A stretch of DNA of 26,336 bases. Source: JBMOGA01 sp049318625 (GTDB lineage: Bacteria; Pseudomonadota; Alphaproteobacteria; Rhizobiales; Hyphomicrobiaceae). The translations under genes were made by a program, and so were the position numbers. The DNA lies in contig JBMOGA010000055.1 in the NCBI GenBank assembly GCA_049318625.1, positions 1 to 26,336 of the forward strand. Direction: 5' to 3'. Positions 1-7,716 of this stretch are shown in pieces (positions within the stretch are counted from its first letter, which is position 1; every line of letters begins with the position of its first letter). The notes below the pieces were generated by a model that was given only the letters and a program-made list of their open reading frames with translations, was not told the origin of the DNA and searched no databases.

Positions 1-42
1 AAAGTTCTCATCCTGATTGACGCTGAGTTCTCACCTTGATCG
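1..42. mobile_element. Terminal fragment of an IS21-like insertion sequence (left edge)
   Basis: Two imperfect direct copies of a 14-mer are visible: GTTCTCATCCTGAT at 4-17 and GTTCTCACCTTGAT at 27-40, 12 of 14 bases identical and 23 bases apart. Tandem copies of a short sequence just inside the terminus are a known trait of IS21-family ends. In reverse complement the motif reads GTGAGAACTC, which I associate with IS21-family termini from memory. No transposase is present because the window starts here. The exact outer boundary is not determinable; it could be anywhere from about 40 to 52. Confidence 0.5.
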
Positions 43-64
43 CCGCCGCGCACTCGCGTGCTGT

Positions 65-490
65 CTAGGCTGCGGGGTTGCGGCGCGCGAGCCATCGCGT
101 CGCCACCGCGAGCGCCGCCGCGACGGCCAGTGCGGTGAGGCCATCGGACAGGCCGCCGGCGCTCAACAGTTGGACCACGGCAACGGCGAGGCACAGTGTC
201 GCCAGCGCCCCCAGGAGCCACATGAAAGCCGTCTGGTAAAGCGGCCGGGCGGCGGGCGGGTCGGTGCGGCCGGCCTGGTCGCCGGTTCCGAGCCACCTGC
301 GGGCGATGAGCGCGAACACGGTGCCACCGATGACCGCAGAAAACGGACCGATCGCAAAAACGATTCCCATCGCGACACCGCCGTCGCGATCGGTGTGCAG
401 GAATGCGGCAAGCAGACCCGCCACGACGGCCAGATAGGTCGCGATCGCGCCGAGAACGGCACCCAGAATTGTCGCCGACGTTCGTCCCAC
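65..490 (-). CDS. Small four-helix membrane protein, function unknown
   Basis: This gene encodes a 141-residue protein that begins with GTG (codon at 488-490); an AAGG purine run sits about 9 bases upstream. I see four hydrophobic stretches, roughly residues 7-31, 39-64, 89-112 and 117-135. A short polar linker rich in Arg, Asp and Pro lies between the second and third. There is no signal peptide cleavage site or catalytic motif that I recognise, so it is an inner-membrane protein of unknown role. It is divergent from the next gene across about 250 bases. Its 3' end lies only about 25 bases from the IS-like sequence at the window edge, so the C-terminus could have been altered by insertion, although the frame closes normally with TAG. 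A long plus-strand frame covers the same DNA, but its composition is Arg-rich shadow-like. Confidence 0.6.
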   Translation of the reverse strand: MGRTSATILGAVLGAIATYLAVVAGLLAAFLHTDRDGGVAMGIVFAIGPFSAVIGGTVFALIARRWLGTGDQAGRTDPPAARPLYQTAFMWLLGALATLCLAVAVVQLLSAGGLSDGLTALAVAAALAVATRWLARRNPAA

Positions 491-739
491 GATGTGTGCC
501 CTTCGTTGCGCGTGAGGCGTGCCCCGCGATGGCGGACGAAGCGAGACGCTTAGATCGCCGCGGCCGATCGGGCAAGCGCCTCGGTGGCGGTGCGGATCGC
601 ATTCTCCCGGCGCGGCCGGTCGCCCGGCACGGCCGTCCTGAGATCACGATCGCGCGAGCCATGCCCCTTAGGGTTCGCCTCGCCGCGCGCCTCCGGTGAG
701 CCTGGGGGTGGCGACGATCTCACTCGGGGGTAACCGAGC

Positions 740-1105
740 ATGCGCAGTATTGAAGAACTGGCGGAGTTTTCAGTTGCTCGCGGGTGTGGCTTCGGGCTGA
801 TCGCGATCGGTACGTTCGTCGTCGGTCTCTCGGACGACATGGTGCTGGCGCTGAAGGCCGGTGGGCTGATGCTGCTGATGATGGCCGTCATCCTGCTGAT
901 CCGGGCCAAGGCGGCGCAAGTGGTGTCGCACAAGCGCACCGAGATCTGGGTCATGATGCCGGTCGAACAGCGCCCGCCACCGGGCATCGCGCAGAAGGTC
1001 ATCGCGACCGTTTTGCGGGACGTCTACCTCAAGTACGCCCTGCAGACCGCGGTCGGCGCCGGCGGTCTGCTCATCGCGTCGATGGTCCTGGCGGCCCTGC
1101 GTTAG
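740..1105 (+). CDS. Small membrane protein, function unknown
   Basis: The product is 121 residues. A GGGGG run about 10 bases before the ATG can serve as ribosome binding site. Two hydrophobic hairpins are visible: residues about 15-55 form two helices with a short Asp-Asp turn, and residues about 98-120 form a C-terminal helix. Between them is a soluble segment with a Met- and Pro-rich part (MMPVEQRPPPG) followed by a Val- and Tyr-rich amphipathic stretch. I do not recognise the family. It resembles the many short membrane proteins of Hyphomicrobiales that have no assigned role. It stands alone: the upstream gene is divergent and the downstream gene is convergent, with a strong hairpin between. 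Confidence 0.65.
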   Translation: MRSIEELAEFSVARGCGFGLIAIGTFVVGLSDDMVLALKAGGLMLLMMAVILLIRAKAAQVVSHKRTEIWVMMPVEQRPPPGIAQKVIATVLRDVYLKYALQTAVGAGGLLIASMVLAALR

Positions 1106-1159
1106 TGTCTTCGCCCTTCTGATCGGATCGGCGGGCCGGGGCGTCTTGCGATCGTGATC

Positions 1160-1200
1160 ATCGCTCCCGGCGGCAGCACTGGGCTGCCACCGAGAGCGAT
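1160..1200. terminator. Long hairpin between convergent genes, probable bidirectional terminator
   Basis: An 18-position stem with two mismatches closes a 5-base loop (ACTGG at 1178-1182). The arms are 1160-1177 and 1183-1200. It lies 55 bases after the stop of the plus-strand membrane protein gene and 17 bases beyond the stop of the minus-strand cleavage-enzyme gene. No T-tract follows on either side. It would therefore be an atypical intrinsic terminator, or a 3'-end-stabilising structure. Confidence 0.5.
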
Positions 1201-1216
1201 CGCAGCCGATCGCACG

Positions 1217-2149
1217 TCAGAACGCGACCTTGTCGGCGCCCTTGAGCTTCAGCATCTCGCGGGCGTCCGCTGCCGTCGCGATCTCGAGGCCCAAGGCCTC
1301 GATCATCTGGCGCGCCAGCTTGACCTGCTCGGCATTGGTCTTGGCGAGGCGGCCGGGGCCGGCCCACAGGCTGTCCTCGAGGCCAACGCGGACGTTGCCG
1401 CCAAGCGCGATCGCCTGGGCGGCAACCGTCAGCTGATTGCGGCCGGCGCCGAGCACCGACCAGTAGTAGTCGTCGCCGAACAGACGATCGGCGGTGCGTT
1501 TCATGTGGGCGACGTCCTCGGGGTGGGCGCCGATGCCGCCCAGAATTCCGAATACGGACTGGATGAAGAACGGCGGCTTGACGAGGCCGCGGTCGGCGAA
1601 GTGGCGCAGCGTGTAGAGGTGGCCGATGTCGTAGCACTCGATCTCGAAGCGGGTGCCGTTCTCGGCGCAGGACGTCAGGATGTTCTCGATGTCGGTGAAG
1701 GTGTTCTTGAAGATGCGGTCACGGCTGCCGTCGAGGTAGGGCCGCTCCCAGTCGTGCTTGAACTCCTTGGTGCGCTCGAGCATCGGGTAGAGGCCGAAAT
1801 TCATCGAGCCCATGTTGAGCGAGGCGACCTCGGGCTTGAAGTGGGCGCAGGGGCGCAGCCGCTCCTCCACCGTCATGGTCGGTGCGCCGCCGGTGGTGAT
1901 GTTGATGACGGCGTCGGTGCGCTGTTTGATGACCTTGAGGAACGGCGCGAACGCTTCCGGGGCCTGATCGGGCCGGCCGGTCTTGGGGTCGCGGGCGTGG
2001 ACGTGCACGAGGGCAGCACCCGCCTCGGCGGCGCCGATGGCGGCGTCGGCGATCTCCTCCGGGGTGATCGGCAGGAACGGCGACATCGACGGCGTGTGGA
2101 TCGCGCCCGTCACGGCGCAGGTGATCATGACCTTGCGGGATTTTGCCAT
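1217..2149 (-). CDS. Beta-keto acid cleavage enzyme (BKACE, DUF849 family)
   Basis: This 310-residue protein belongs to the BKACE family. These zinc enzymes condense a beta-keto acid with acetyl-CoA, giving acetoacetate (or its CoA ester) plus a shortened product; the founding member acts on 3-keto-5-aminohexanoate. Near the N-terminus is ITCAVTGAIHTPSMSP. The zinc-binding HxH is His49/His51 in LVHVHARDP, and the C-terminal acidic ligand is probably Glu258 in VGLEDSLW. Length matches the family. I chose the ATG at 2147-2149 because AGGAGACTCCC precedes it and the alignable part begins there; the open frame continues far upstream only by GC bias. The gene follows the lambda-crystallin-like dehydrogenase by 11 bases. 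The same enzyme pairing is known from carnitine degradation (L-carnitine dehydrogenase plus dehydrocarnitine cleavage enzyme), so the partner should make its beta-keto substrate. The substrate itself cannot be read from the sequence. Confidence 0.92.
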   Translation of the reverse strand: MAKSRKVMITCAVTGAIHTPSMSPFLPITPEEIADAAIGAAEAGAALVHVHARDPKTGRPDQAPEAFAPFLKVIKQRTDAVINITTGGAPTMTVEERLRPCAHFKPEVASLNMGSMNFGLYPMLERTKEFKHDWERPYLDGSRDRIFKNTFTDIENILTSCAENGTRFEIECYDIGHLYTLRHFADRGLVKPPFFIQSVFGILGGIGAHPEDVAHMKRTADRLFGDDYYWSVLGAGRNQLTVAAQAIALGGNVRVGLEDSLWAGPGRLAKTNAEQVKLARQMIEALGLEIATAADAREMLKLKGADKVAF

Positions 2150-2160
2150 GGGAGTCTCCT

Positions 2161-3096
2161 TCAGCCTCTGGGTGTCTTCTGGGTGCGTTTGTGGGCGATG
2201 AGGGCCGCCAGCCGATCGTCGCGCCAGCGGCTCTTCTCGGCGATCTCGGCAGGGGTCGGGCTCTTGCCCCAGTCGGCGACGACGCGCGCGACGTTCGGCT
2301 GCTCCCAGACGGCCTTCTCGACCGGCCGCGAGGACTGGCGGTACAGCGCCTCGCCATAGCGCTGGCAGTAGTCGGGAATGCCGCCGGGTGCGTTCAGTTC
2401 GATGGTCTCGAACGGGCCCATGAACGACCAGCGCAGGCCGAGGCCGTGGGCGATCGTCTTGTCGAGATCCTCGGCGGTGCAATAGCCCTCGCCGACCAGC
2501 CGCATGGCCTCGGACAGCAGCACCGCCTGCATGCGGTTCAAGATGAAGCCGTCGATCTCGCGTTTCACCTCGACCGGCACCTGGCCGACCTTCTCGAACA
2601 GCGCGCGGCTGCGGGCGACCACCTCGGGGGAGGTCCACGGCGCGCCGGCCAGTTCGACGATCTGCACGACGTGGGGCGGATTGACGGGGTGGGCGACGAG
2701 GCAGCGGTGACGGCCGGGCAGGCCTTCGGAGAACTTCGAGGCGACGATGAACGAGGTCGAGGAGGCGAGCACGGCGTCTTGGGGCGCGGCGCGGTCCATG
2801 CGGGCGAACAGGTCGCGCTTGATGTCGAGGTTCTCGGGTCCGTTCTCCTGGACATGCTCGACGCCGGCGACCGCCGCTTCGAGGGTGTCGCACACGGTGA
2901 CGCGGCCGGCCGCCTCGGCGGGGCTCGAGACCAGTCCGTGACGGGCGAGGTCGTGGAGCGAGTCGGCGATGAGCCCGTGGGCGGTGGCGCGCACCGCGTC
3001 GACCGGGTCCCAGACGTTCACGGCGGCCCCGGCCCGGGCGAAAACGTTGGCCCAGGCGCGGCCGATCAGGCCACAGCCGATGACGGCGACTTTCAT
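2161..3096 (-). CDS. 3-hydroxyacyl-CoA dehydrogenase-family oxidoreductase, lambda-crystallin / L-gulonate 3-dehydrogenase-like
   Basis: The product is 311 residues and NAD-dependent by its N-terminal Rossmann motif GCGLIG (7-12). The family's SSTS (112-115) and HPVNPP (136-141) motifs are present. A later GFILNRMQ and a GLGLRWSFMGPFE segment are strikingly like vertebrate lambda-crystallin (CRYL1, L-gulonate 3-dehydrogenase) and bacterial L-carnitine dehydrogenase. These enzymes oxidise the 3-hydroxyl of a free hydroxy acid rather than a CoA ester. I placed the start at the ATG at 3094-3096, with GAGAGGGAAAG upstream, rather than at 3150; this removes an 18-residue extension that lies before the Rossmann strand. 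It is followed after 11 bases by the BKACE gene, so its likely job is to supply a beta-keto acid. It is separated by about 140 bases from the upstream dehydrogenase gene. Confidence 0.88.
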   Translation of the reverse strand: MKVAVIGCGLIGRAWANVFARAGAAVNVWDPVDAVRATAHGLIADSLHDLARHGLVSSPAEAAGRVTVCDTLEAAVAGVEHVQENGPENLDIKRDLFARMDRAAPQDAVLASSTSFIVASKFSEGLPGRHRCLVAHPVNPPHVVQIVELAGAPWTSPEVVARSRALFEKVGQVPVEVKREIDGFILNRMQAVLLSEAMRLVGEGYCTAEDLDKTIAHGLGLRWSFMGPFETIELNAPGGIPDYCQRYGEALYRQSSRPVEKAVWEQPNVARVVADWGKSPTPAEIAEKSRWRDDRLAALIAHKRTQKTPRG

Positions 3097-3237
3097 GGCT
3101 TTCCCTCTCCCGAATTGCCGCTGCCCGCTCGGCCCGGCGCATTGAGACACTCATAAGGCCAATGCCAACGGGATGGAACGCGCGATGCGCCGTTGCGACA
3201 GGCGCCAGCGGGATGGCTGCCTATCGCCCGGCGCCGG

Positions 3238-4137
3238 TCATTTGTCCGCGTGCGGTTCGGGCAGCAGGGTCAGCACGGCGATGCCGTCGAGTTCGCTCTT
3301 GCCCTGGGCGACGAGCATGCGGAACAGGGTCAGCGCCTGCGCCGACATCGGCATGGCGAGATGGTGCTGCTTGGCGGCGCCGTTCAGCATCTCGAGGTCC
3401 TTGAGGACCTGGCGGGCATAGCCCTTGGGCGCGAAGTCTTCCGCGATCATCCGCGGGAAGATGGCCTGCAGCAGGTTGGAGCCGGCGTGGCCGGTGGCGA
3501 GCGCCTCCGGCACCTTGGCGGCGTCGACGCCATAGGCCTGTGCCAGCCGCAGCGCCTCGGCGAGCACGCAATAATTGGTCAGCACGAGGGTCTGGTTGAC
3601 GAGCTTGGTGGCCTGCCCGGCGCCGACCTCGCCCATGTGGGTGACACGGCCGAGCGTTTCGAGAACGGGGCGGGCGCGCGCGATGGCGTCCGCGGGCCCG
3701 CCCGCCATGATGGCGAGGGTGCCCGTTTCGGCGGCGCCGGGACCGCCGGAGACAGGGGCGTCGATGAAGGCCGCGCCGGTGCGCGCGCCGAGCGTGGCGG
3801 CAAGGTGCTTGGTGGTGTCGATCTCGGTGGTCGAATGATCGACGACGATCTTGCCGGCCAGCGCTCCGGCCGTGACGATCCCCGTCGGCCCGCCGATCAC
3901 GTCGGCGACGGCGTCGGTGGTGGTCACGCAGACGAGGACGATTTCGCTGCGCGTCGCGACCTCTGCCGACGAGGCGGCGATCTCGACACCGAGGGCGCGG
4001 GCGGTGTCGCAGCGTCCCGCCGCGACATCGAAGCCGACGACGCGATGGCCGGTCGCCAGCAGCCGTTTGACGAAGCCTTCGCCCATGAGGCCGAGGCCGA
4101 TGAAGCCCACGGTGGGGCGCGCAGCAGACAGGGTCAC
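3238..4137 (-). CDS. 3-hydroxyisobutyrate dehydrogenase-family NAD(P)-dependent oxidoreductase
   Basis: The product is 299 residues and begins with GTG (4135-4137) behind an excellent GAGGAAGGA ribosome binding site. The much longer open frame upstream has no better start. The Rossmann motif GLGLMG is at 14-19. The family's substrate loop DAPVSGG is at 126-132, and the catalytic Lys178 lies in GQATKLVNQ with Asn181 after it. Relatives act on 3-hydroxyisobutyrate, tartronate semialdehyde, glycerate, 4-hydroxybutyrate and similar beta-hydroxy acids or semialdehydes; I cannot tell which applies. It sits 38 bases downstream of the amidohydrolase gene on the same strand and upstream of the lambda-crystallin-like dehydrogenase, consistent with a catabolic operon. 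Two distinct beta-hydroxy-acid dehydrogenases in one set imply two separate oxidation or reduction steps. Confidence 0.88.
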   Translation of the reverse strand: MTLSAARPTVGFIGLGLMGEGFVKRLLATGHRVVGFDVAAGRCDTARALGVEIAASSAEVATRSEIVLVCVTTTDAVADVIGGPTGIVTAGALAGKIVVDHSTTEIDTTKHLAATLGARTGAAFIDAPVSGGPGAAETGTLAIMAGGPADAIARARPVLETLGRVTHMGEVGAGQATKLVNQTLVLTNYCVLAEALRLAQAYGVDAAKVPEALATGHAGSNLLQAIFPRMIAEDFAPKGYARQVLKDLEMLNGAAKQHHLAMPMSAQALTLFRMLVAQGKSELDGIAVLTLLPEPHADK

Positions 4138-4175
4138 GTTCGGTCGTCCTTCCTCGGTTGCGATGGTCCGGAGCG

Positions 4176-5090
4176 CTAACCGCCGGCCGGCCGGATGCGA
4201 TAGGTCTCGCAGGCGTTCTCGACGAACAGGCGGCGCCGGTCGGCCTCGGACATGTCGCGCGTGATGATGTCGAATCCGCCGAAGATCTCGGCGTAGGTGG
4301 CGACGAGGCCGTCGACCGGGAAGTTCGACGCGAACATGGCGCGGCCGGCGCCGAAGATGGCGATGGCGTCCCGCACCACGCCGCCGTTGAGTTCCGGCGT
4401 CCACCGCTGGCCGGGCATGCCGATGCCCGAGATCTTGAGGCGGACGTTGGGGCAGGCGGCGAGCGTCTGCATGGCGCGGCGCCAGCCGGCGAGGCCCTCG
4501 GCGGAGCGGTCCGACGGCAGCCCCGTATGGTTCACGATGATGGTGGTCGTGGGAAAATCGCGGGCGAGGTCGGCGGCGGCCTCGAAGTGCCACCACGGCG
4601 TCTGCAGATCGAAATGGAGGCCATGGCCGGCGAGCCGGGCATAGCCCGTGCGCCACTTGGGGCAATCCATGGAGCCGGGCGCGCCGCGCACCGCCGCGGA
4701 CCGGTTCGGCGCGGATTTCGGCTTGTGGCGAACCGAGCGCACGAGCGGGAAGGCGGCCTGGGCGGCCAAGACCTCGGCTGCGTCGTCGCGGTCGAGCCAG
4801 GCCTGCGCGACCACCGCATTCGGCAGCCCGTTGGCGGCGGCGATCTCGTGCACCCAGCGGGTCTCGCCGATGGGATCGCGGTGATCCCACTCGGCCTCGA
4901 CGTAGACCGAGCCGGCGAGGTCGAAGCCGGCCGCATCGCGGCGGAAATCATCGGGGAGGTAGGTTTTGCGGATGGCCGCGTAATTGCCGTAGCGGAACGG
5001 GATCATCGGCTCGTCGCGGAGCCAGGGATGATAATTGCGTTCGATGTCCCAGACGTGATGGTGCGCATCGACGATGCGAAGTGCCGTCAT
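4176..5090 (-). CDS. Amidohydrolase family 2 protein (lactonase / PDC-lactonase-like)
   Basis: The product is 304 residues. The N-terminal metal-binding motif IVDAHHHVWD (about 6-15) is typical of the amidohydrolase-2 branch, which includes 2-pyrone-4,6-dicarboxylate lactonase, L-fucono- and L-rhamnono-lactonases and related hydrolases. A central TIIVNHTGLPSD segment carries another expected metal or substrate His. Near the C-terminus, ASNFPVDG holds the conserved catalytic Asp. The ATG at 5088-5090 is directly before the first beta strand; the ribosome binding site is weak. It is the first gene of the four-gene minus-strand set ending with BKACE and would open a lactone or hydrolyse an ester or amide early in the pathway. 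The exact substrate is not readable. Confidence 0.85.
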   Translation of the reverse strand: MTALRIVDAHHHVWDIERNYHPWLRDEPMIPFRYGNYAAIRKTYLPDDFRRDAAGFDLAGSVYVEAEWDHRDPIGETRWVHEIAAANGLPNAVVAQAWLDRDDAAEVLAAQAAFPLVRSVRHKPKSAPNRSAAVRGAPGSMDCPKWRTGYARLAGHGLHFDLQTPWWHFEAAADLARDFPTTTIIVNHTGLPSDRSAEGLAGWRRAMQTLAACPNVRLKISGIGMPGQRWTPELNGGVVRDAIAIFGAGRAMFASNFPVDGLVATYAEIFGGFDIITRDMSEADRRRLFVENACETYRIRPAGG

Positions 5091-5311
5091 GAGGTGCGTT
5101 TCCAGCCTGCGTCGTGGCGGGGTCTTAGCCGGTGGCCCGGTCGGCCCGCTCGTTCCTGCGAACGCGAAGATGCCCCAAGGTGCCGCGGTCCGCAACTCGC
5201 GCCGTGGCGGGCCTTCGCGCCCGCCGCCCGCCCACCGACGAGGCGGCTTTCAATCGGCGCGAAAACCCTCTACCTCGTTCGAAAAATGCCAACAGGTGGA
5301 GGAGCGGGCGC
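5091..5311. promoter_or_regulatory. Divergent intergenic region of the catabolic island
   Basis: These 221 bases separate the minus-strand amidohydrolase operon from the plus-strand glutathione transferase gene, so promoters for both directions must lie here. I see no convincing -35/-10 pair or palindromic operator. The stretch near 5250-5290 (AATCGGCGCGAAAAC and TTCGAAAAAT) is the least GC-rich part. TTCGAA is a 6-base palindrome at about 5278-5283. Confidence 0.35.
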
Positions 5312-5929
5312 ATGCGCATTCTCGGACGGCTCAACTCGGTCAACGTGCAGAAGGTCGTGTGGTGCGCGCAGGAGCTCGGCCTCAGCTTTGATCGGGTGGA
5401 CGTCGGCGGCAAATTCGGCGGCAACACGACGCCCGAGTACCTCGCCAAGAATCCGAACGGCCGCGTGCCGGTGCTCGAGGACGGCGACCTCGTGCTGTGG
5501 GAGAGCAACTCGATCGTGCGCTATCTGGCGGCCAAGCATGGGGCGGGCACGCTGTGGCCGGTCGATCCTGCCGTCCGCGCTCTGAGCGATCGCTGGATGG
5601 ACTGGGGCACCATGACGTTGAACGCGGCCATTCACACTGCCTTCTGGCAGACCATCCGCACACCGGAAGAGCAGCGGGATGCGGCGGCGATCGCCAAGTC
5701 GGCCGCCGAGAGCCAAGCCGCCATGGACATTCTCGACGGCGCGCTCGCCGGCAAGTCCTATGTGCTCGGTGATCAGTTCAGCATGGGCGACATTGTGGTC
5801 GGCTGCTCGACCCATCGCTGGATCAACCTGCCGATCGGGCCGAAGCCCGGCCGCCATGTGAAGGCGTGGTACGAGCGCATCCTGCAGCGGCCGGCGGTCA
5901 AATCCGTGCTGGTCACGCCGCTCTCGTAA
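5312..5929 (+). CDS. Glutathione S-transferase family protein
   Basis: The product is 205 residues, the usual length for a soluble cytosolic GST. The N-terminal thioredoxin-like domain (about 1-78) has the start MRILGRLNSVNVQKV, with Ser and Asn near the expected glutathione-activating position. The conserved cis-Pro segment GRVPVLEDGD is followed by WESNSIVRYLA, the gamma-glutamyl-binding Glu-Ser pair. The C-terminal helical domain includes SMGDIVVGC, the N-capping-box region. ATG at 5312 is chosen because GGTGGAGGAG precedes it; an upstream in-frame ATG at 5132 would add 60 residues that do not belong to the fold. GSTs in catabolic clusters often act as isomerases, lyases or dehalogenases, but no specific role can be claimed here. 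It is followed after 84 bases by the tartrate/D-malate-type dehydrogenase. Confidence 0.9.
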   Translation: MRILGRLNSVNVQKVVWCAQELGLSFDRVDVGGKFGGNTTPEYLAKNPNGRVPVLEDGDLVLWESNSIVRYLAAKHGAGTLWPVDPAVRALSDRWMDWGTMTLNAAIHTAFWQTIRTPEEQRDAAAIAKSAAESQAAMDILDGALAGKSYVLGDQFSMGDIVVGCSTHRWINLPIGPKPGRHVKAWYERILQRPAVKSVLVTPLS

Positions 5930-6013
5930 GGCGCGTCGACGGGGCTGGCGTGGGAGCACCCATCAGCCGGCAGTTTGAAAAAACCAAGAGACGACAAGAG
6001 GCAGGGGGAGCCG

Positions 6014-7087
6014 ATGCGCCGCTACAAAATTGCAGCCGTTCCGGGCGACGGAATCGGCACCGAGGTGATCCAGGCCGGCGTGGCCGTGCTGGAGGCGGTG
6101 GCGGCGCGCGCGGGCTTCGAGGTCGACGTCACCTGGTTCGATTGGGGCAGCGAGCGCTACAAGCGGACCGGGGCGATGATGCCGGACGACGGCCGCGAGA
6201 CGTTGAAGGCGTTCGACGCCATCTATTTCGGGTCGGCGGGCGCGCCCGATGTTCCCGACCACGTCACGCTGTGGGGTCTGCGGCTCGCCATCTGCCAGCC
6301 GTTCGATCAGTATGCGAACGTGCGCCCGACCCGCATCCTGCCCGGCATCACCAGCCCGCTCGCCGGGGTGACCGCCAAGGATCTCGACTGGGTGATCGTG
6401 CGGGAGAATTCGGAAGGGGAGTATTCCGGCAACGGCGGACGTGTGCATCGGGGGCTGCCCGAGGAGGTGGCCACCGAGACGTCCGTGTTCACGCGCGCCG
6501 GGGTCACGCGCATCCTGCGCTTCGCGTTCGCGCTGGCGCGGTCGCGGCCGCGCAAGCTTCTGACCATCGTCACCAAGTCGAACGCGCAGCGCCACGGCAT
6601 GGTGTTCTGGGACGAGATCGCGGCGGAGGTCGCCGCCGAATTCCCCGACGTCACAACCGACAAGATGCTGGTCGACGCGATGACCATGCGGATGGTGCTG
6701 CGGCCGGGCTCGCTCGACACCATCGTGGCGACCAACCTGCACGCCGACATTCTCTCCGATCTGGCGGCGGCGCTGGCCGGGTCGCTCGGAATCGCGCCGA
6801 CGGCCAACCTCAACCCGGAGCGGCGTTTCCCGTCGATGTTCGAGCCGATCCACGGGTCCGCCTTCGACATCATGGGCAAGGGCATCGCCAATCCGGTCGG
6901 CACGTTCTGGTCGGGCGTCATGATGCTCGAGCACCTGGGCGAACCGGCGGCCGCCGGCCGGCTGATGCGGGCGATCGAGCGGGTGACGGCGGATCCGCGA
7001 TTGCACACGCCCGACCTCGGCGGCACGGCGCGGACGGCGGACGTGACGGCGGCGGTATTGGCGGCAGTCAGGGCCGACAACGCCTGA
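6014..7087 (+). CDS. Tartrate / D-malate dehydrogenase-type beta-decarboxylating dehydrogenase
   Basis: The product is 357 residues and belongs to the isocitrate/isopropylmalate dehydrogenase superfamily. The N-terminal PGDGIG motif is at 10-15. Catalytic Lys188 (TKSNAQ) and metal-binding Asp221, Asp245 and Asp249 are in place, the last two in NLHADILSDL. The MFEPIHGSAFDIMGKG segment is typical of tartrate dehydrogenase and D-malate dehydrogenase (DmlA) rather than LeuB. Members oxidise and decarboxylate D-malate, tartrate or related 2-hydroxy-3-substituted acids using NAD, manganese and potassium. I chose the ATG at 6014 with GCAGGGGGAG upstream, rather than the in-frame ATG at 5975. Context with a BKACE pathway and a Bug binding protein suggests hydroxy-dicarboxylate catabolism. 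A 3-alkylmalate substrate is an alternative. Confidence 0.9.
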   Translation: MRRYKIAAVPGDGIGTEVIQAGVAVLEAVAARAGFEVDVTWFDWGSERYKRTGAMMPDDGRETLKAFDAIYFGSAGAPDVPDHVTLWGLRLAICQPFDQYANVRPTRILPGITSPLAGVTAKDLDWVIVRENSEGEYSGNGGRVHRGLPEEVATETSVFTRAGVTRILRFAFALARSRPRKLLTIVTKSNAQRHGMVFWDEIAAEVAAEFPDVTTDKMLVDAMTMRMVLRPGSLDTIVATNLHADILSDLAAALAGSLGIAPTANLNPERRFPSMFEPIHGSAFDIMGKGIANPVGTFWSGVMMLEHLGEPAAAGRLMRAIERVTADPRLHTPDLGGTARTADVTAAVLAAVRADNA

Positions 7088-7225
7088 CCGGCGGCGCGGT
7101 GGATCGCAACGGAGCAAGCGCGAACCAATTTTTCACCGTTCAGGGGTAGCGTGTTCCCTGCGGCACTGCCGGCGACGGGGCCCATCGGTAGCTTAGGCTC
7201 AAGATCGCAACCCGAGGAGCCCGTC

Positions 7226-7531
7226 ATGATCTCGAACACCCCAGCTTCCCGCCCGTCGAAAATCTCGAAGGCCCTGCTTTCGCTGGCGCTCGCCGGCGGT
7301 CTCCTCGCCCTGCAGACGGGCAGCGCGAGCGCCATCAGCTCATCGGTGAAGATGGCCTGCATGGGCGACTATTTCTCCTATTGCAGCATGCACGCGGTCA
7401 GCAGCCAGGCGCTGCGTGCCTGTATGAACGACAACGGCCACCGTCTTTCGAAGCGTTGCGTCAACGCGCTGATCGGCGCTGGCGAGGTCTCGCAGACCGA
7501 AGTCAGCCGTCGGGCGGCCAGCGCGCGTTGA
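7226..7531 (+). CDS. Small secreted protein with a GLG1-type cysteine-rich repeat
   Basis: The product is 101 residues. A lysine-containing N-terminus, a hydrophobic stretch at about 15-32 and a signal-peptidase site near GSASA indicate export. The mature part holds one module with four cysteines, in the order ACMGDYFSYC, then ACMNDNGHRLSKRC. This spacing (C..D...YC, then C......LS..C) matches the cysteine-rich repeat first described in Golgi apparatus protein 1 (Pfam PF00839), which occurs singly in many alphaproteobacterial periplasmic proteins. The cysteines probably form two disulfides. The ATG at 7226 has CGAGGAGC before it; the 25 residues upstream in frame lack signal character. The role is unknown. 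A compact hairpin terminator follows, so it is probably transcribed alone. Confidence 0.75.
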   Translation: MISNTPASRPSKISKALLSLALAGGLLALQTGSASAISSSVKMACMGDYFSYCSMHAVSSQALRACMNDNGHRLSKRCVNALIGAGEVSQTEVSRRAASAR

Positions 7532-7572
7532 ACTCCGCAGCGACTTTGCGGGCCGATCGGATAGGTTTGCCA

Positions 7573-7605
7573 GCACCCCGCGCCCTCGGCCGGGGTGCTT
7601 TCGTT
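7573..7605 (+). terminator. Rho-independent terminator after the cysteine-rich protein gene
   Basis: A perfect 8-base-pair stem is present: GCACCCCG at 7573-7580 and CGGGGTGC at 7591-7598. It has a 10-base loop and is followed directly by TTTCGTT. It starts 42 bases after the stop codon of the small secreted protein gene. Confidence 0.75.
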
Positions 7606-7716
7606 GCCGGAGCAGCGCCATGATCGGGCCGCGCTCGTTCGGCCGGCAGGCTTCCGGCAAGATTTGCAGGCGATACTGGGGTCCGCGTTTTAACTTCTCC
7701 AGTCCGAGGCGGACGA

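Noticed and set aside
17..553. A 178-codon plus-strand open frame at the left edge
   Set aside because: Its product is Arg/Gly-rich with no fold-like pattern, and it lies opposite a convincing four-helix membrane protein on the minus strand.
1154..2359. A 401-codon plus-strand open frame
   Set aside because: It is the antisense image of the BKACE gene, which has clear catalytic motifs; the plus-strand product has no recognisable domain.
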